NCBI GenBank assembly: GCA_964410285.1
Contig: CAYPFR010000005.1
Coordinates: forward strand, 124,001 to 188,000
DNA: 64,000 nucleotides
DNA from: Fretibacter sp964410285
GTDB lineage: Bacteria; Pseudomonadota; Alphaproteobacteria; Caulobacterales; Maricaulaceae
Direction of reading: 5' to 3'
Shown here: positions 62,617 to 64,000 of the stretch, one piece after another
How the letters are laid out: each line of letters opens with the position of its first letter
How positions within the stretch are numbered: the stretch's first letter is position 1
The notes under the pieces: generated by a model
Told to the model about the DNA's origin: nothing
What the model saw: only the letters and a program-made list of their open reading frames with translations
The model's database searches: none
Program-made: the position numbers and the translations under genes

Positions 62617-63333
62617 ATGCGCCCACTTATTGCCGCCAATTGGAAAATGCACGGATCTTTGAATTGGGATCAAAAACTCGCGCAATTTGATGAATTTTTG
62701 CCTGCGTCGCATCGCGGTGCGCTCGACATTCTGATCTGTGCGCCCACGCTTTACAGCGTTGCATTACTGCGCGCGGCCAAAGACCTTGGCATTTATATTG
62801 GCGCCCAAAACTGCCACGCTGCTGATAGCGGCGCTCATACGGGTGAAATCAGTGCTCAGATGCTCGCGGAAGCTGGACTGAGCTATGTTATTACGGGGCA
62901 TTCCGAACGCCGCGCCGCTGGGGAGAGCGATAAGGATGTACGAGATAAAGCCTCTGCGGCGCTTCGCAGCGGTTTGATACCGATTATATGCGTGGGCGAA
63001 TCACTGGCGCAGCGCGAGGCTGGGGAGGCGATGAAGATTGTCAGCGGGCAGCTTGCCCATAGCATGCCAAGCAACGATGGAGAGGCTGTCATTGCCTATG
63101 AACCAATCTGGGCGATAGGCACGGGAAAGACGCCGACCATGAGCGACATAGCCGCTATGCATGATCACATTCGCGCGGTGGCCGGTGAGGGGATACGCCT
63201 ACTATACGGCGGCTCGGTGAAGCCTGCAAATGCGGCAGATATACTTGCTATTAAGAACGTGAACGGAGCCCTAATTGGGGGCGCAAGCCTTGAAATGGAC
63301 AGCCTCTCGCAGATAGCAAAGGCCGCGCTTTGA
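62617..63333 (+). CDS. tpiA: Triose-phosphate isomerase
   Basis: TpiA interconverts dihydroxyacetone phosphate and glyceraldehyde 3-phosphate. The TIM-barrel protein has Lys10 (AANWKMHG), His95 (ITGHSERR) and Glu162 (AYEPIWAIGTG), plus the phosphate loop LLYGGSVKPAN, so the active site is complete. I chose ATG 62617 (238 residues), with GGAG six bases upstream. An in-frame ATG at 62605 would add four residues and also has a purine-rich site. Confidence 0.96.
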   Translation: MRPLIAANWKMHGSLNWDQKLAQFDEFLPASHRGALDILICAPTLYSVALLRAAKDLGIYIGAQNCHAADSGAHTGEISAQMLAEAGLSYVITGHSERRAAGESDKDVRDKASAALRSGLIPIICVGESLAQREAGEAMKIVSGQLAHSMPSNDGEAVIAYEPIWAIGTGKTPTMSDIAAMHDHIRAVAGEGIRLLYGGSVKPANAADILAIKNVNGALIGGASLEMDSLSQIAKAAL

Positions 63334-63334
63334 T

Positions 63335-63952
63335 CTAGAGCGTGGCGCGCTGCCTATCTGCGTCTTCCATCAATTGCTCAAGGCGGTCTTTGCCAAAAAA
63401 CATTTCGCCGCCAATGAAAAAGGCAGGGATACCAAAGACCCCGCGCTCCACAGCGTGGGACGTGGCATCCATCAAGGCTGATTTGATGGCGGGATCTTGC
63501 ACGCTTTGCAGCATTTCTTCTGCGTGAAACCCGTTTTCCGTCATCACGGATGCAAAGATTTCGGGATCATCCATTTTAAGCCCGTCCTCCCACATCGCCT
63601 TCATTCCCGCAGCAATATAGGCCCCCAACCGCTCTTGAGCCTGCGGCGTAAAAGCCCCGCGCATAAGCATGAGCGTATTGACGGGGAAATGCGGATTCAT
63701 CTTAAAGTCTGTCAGCGCATGTTTTCGAATAAAGCGCTGCATTTCGAGCATATCATAAGCCAATTTCCCTTTGACGCCGCCAAAGGCAATCATTGGCGGC
63801 TGATTATTGGTTAGCTTGAAAATCCCGCCAAGCAGCGCGGGCTTAAACACCAAGTTTATATCCCGATCGCCGATCATTTTTGGTAAGGTCTTGTAGGCGA
63901 GATAGGCATTGGGGCTTCCAAAGTCTATAATAAATTCAATTGCTTGAGGCAT
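63335..63952 (-). CDS. 2-hydroxychromene-2-carboxylate isomerase-like DsbA-family protein
   Basis: The 205-residue thioredoxin/DsbA-fold protein has the kappa-GST-like N-terminus FIIDFGSPNAYLAYKTLP, where Ser13-Pro replaces the CxxC of true disulfide oxidases. This is as expected for glutathione-dependent isomerases of naphthalene-type degradation. A C-terminal RGVFGIPAFFIGGEMFFGKDRL gives the cis-Pro loop. Many bacteria without aromatic degradation carry such proteins, so the true substrate is open. It is tail-to-tail with tpiA, one base apart. Confidence 0.85.
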   Translation of the reverse strand: MPQAIEFIIDFGSPNAYLAYKTLPKMIGDRDINLVFKPALLGGIFKLTNNQPPMIAFGGVKGKLAYDMLEMQRFIRKHALTDFKMNPHFPVNTLMLMRGAFTPQAQERLGAYIAAGMKAMWEDGLKMDDPEIFASVMTENGFHAEEMLQSVQDPAIKSALMDATSHAVERGVFGIPAFFIGGEMFFGKDRLEQLMEDADRQRATL

Positions 63953-63958
63953 ATTTTT

Positions 63959-64000
63959 CTACCATTTTTCGCCGTAAGGGCGCAAATCAAGTTCATGCGT
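63959..64000 (-). CDS. Unidentified gene, last 13 codons (partial)
   Basis: On the minus strand a frame entering from beyond the window ends THELDLRPYGEKW followed by TAG, six bases upstream of the isomerase ATG. The fluent, charged/aromatic C-terminus looks like real coding sequence, and the spacing suggests an operon. Too short to identify. Confidence 0.5.
   Translation of the reverse strand, partial: THELDLRPYGEKW

Noticed and set aside
1..64000. CRISPR arrays, insertion sequences, prophage genes, tRNA or rRNA genes
   Set aside because: No regularly spaced repeats, transposase or integrase motifs, or tRNA-like cloverleaf sequences were noticed. All gaps between genes are under about 250 bases.

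Overview
This window is a chromosomal stretch of an alphaproteobacterium. It lacks mobile elements, phage genes, CRISPR arrays, rRNA and recognisable tRNA. Gene content and order point to the Caulobacterales/Hyphomonadaceae/Maricaulales neighbourhood. The evidence is a complete 14-gene nuo operon followed by birA-coaX-rnj-mce-proS-lolC/E-lolD, then dnaE-rpsB-tsf-pyrH-frr-uppS-cdsA-dxr-rseP-bamA-skp-lpxD-fabZ-lpxA-lpxI-lpxB, then gltA-gltX, comEC, lexA and a trp block. The alphaproteobacterial-type LexA boxes (GAAC-N7-GAAC) and the NuoE with a C-terminal helix-hairpin-helix tail agree with this. The genus is not determined.

Layout. 1-1760: 3' part of an outer-membrane barrel protein with two SdrD/Cna-B-like domains, closed by a strong terminator. 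1838-8003: housekeeping and accessory genes (FAH-family hydrolase, an 81-residue ParB-N/sulfiredoxin-like protein, haloalkane dehalogenase, folK, class II DAHP synthase, MFS exporter, HSL-type esterase). 8203-23161: nuoA to nuoN, complex I. 23165-30657: biotin ligase, pantothenate kinase, RNase J, methylmalonyl-CoA epimerase, a small DUF1467-type membrane protein, prolyl-tRNA synthetase and the Lol lipoprotein-release transporter. 30641-31969: an amino-acid permease on the other strand. 32050-32181: a LexA box and a 30-codon membrane-peptide gene just before dnaE. 35879-50895: translation factors, UMP kinase, undecaprenyl and phospholipid precursor enzymes, the isoprenoid enzyme DXR, and the envelope genes rseP, bamA, skp and lpx. 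50892-53645: gltX-gltA (minus). 53670-55913: comEC. 55910-62491: ppiD-like, trpE, trpG, trpD, trpC, then lexA (minus). 62617-64000: tpiA, a DsbA-fold isomerase and the last codons of an unidentified gene.

How the genes work together. The central part is a growth core. Complex I supplies respiratory energy. RpsB, Tsf, Frr, ProS and GltX serve translation. UppS, CdsA, Dxr, RseP, BamA, Skp, the Lpx enzymes and the Lol transporter build the envelope. Many genes overlap by 1 or 4 bases, so they are probably co-transcribed and translationally coupled.

The most interesting items are: (i) the SOS-box-preceded 30-residue membrane peptide upstream of dnaE, in the place where I recall Caulobacter encoding the division inhibitor SidA; (ii) a ribosomal protein S2 fused through an Ala/Glu/Pro/Lys linker to a DUF2853-like domain; (iii) a perfect GTTC-N7-GTTC box in front of lexA itself; and (iv) several structured leaders, including a perfect 10-bp inverted repeat just before nuoA. 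No stretch longer than about 250 bases is free of genes.
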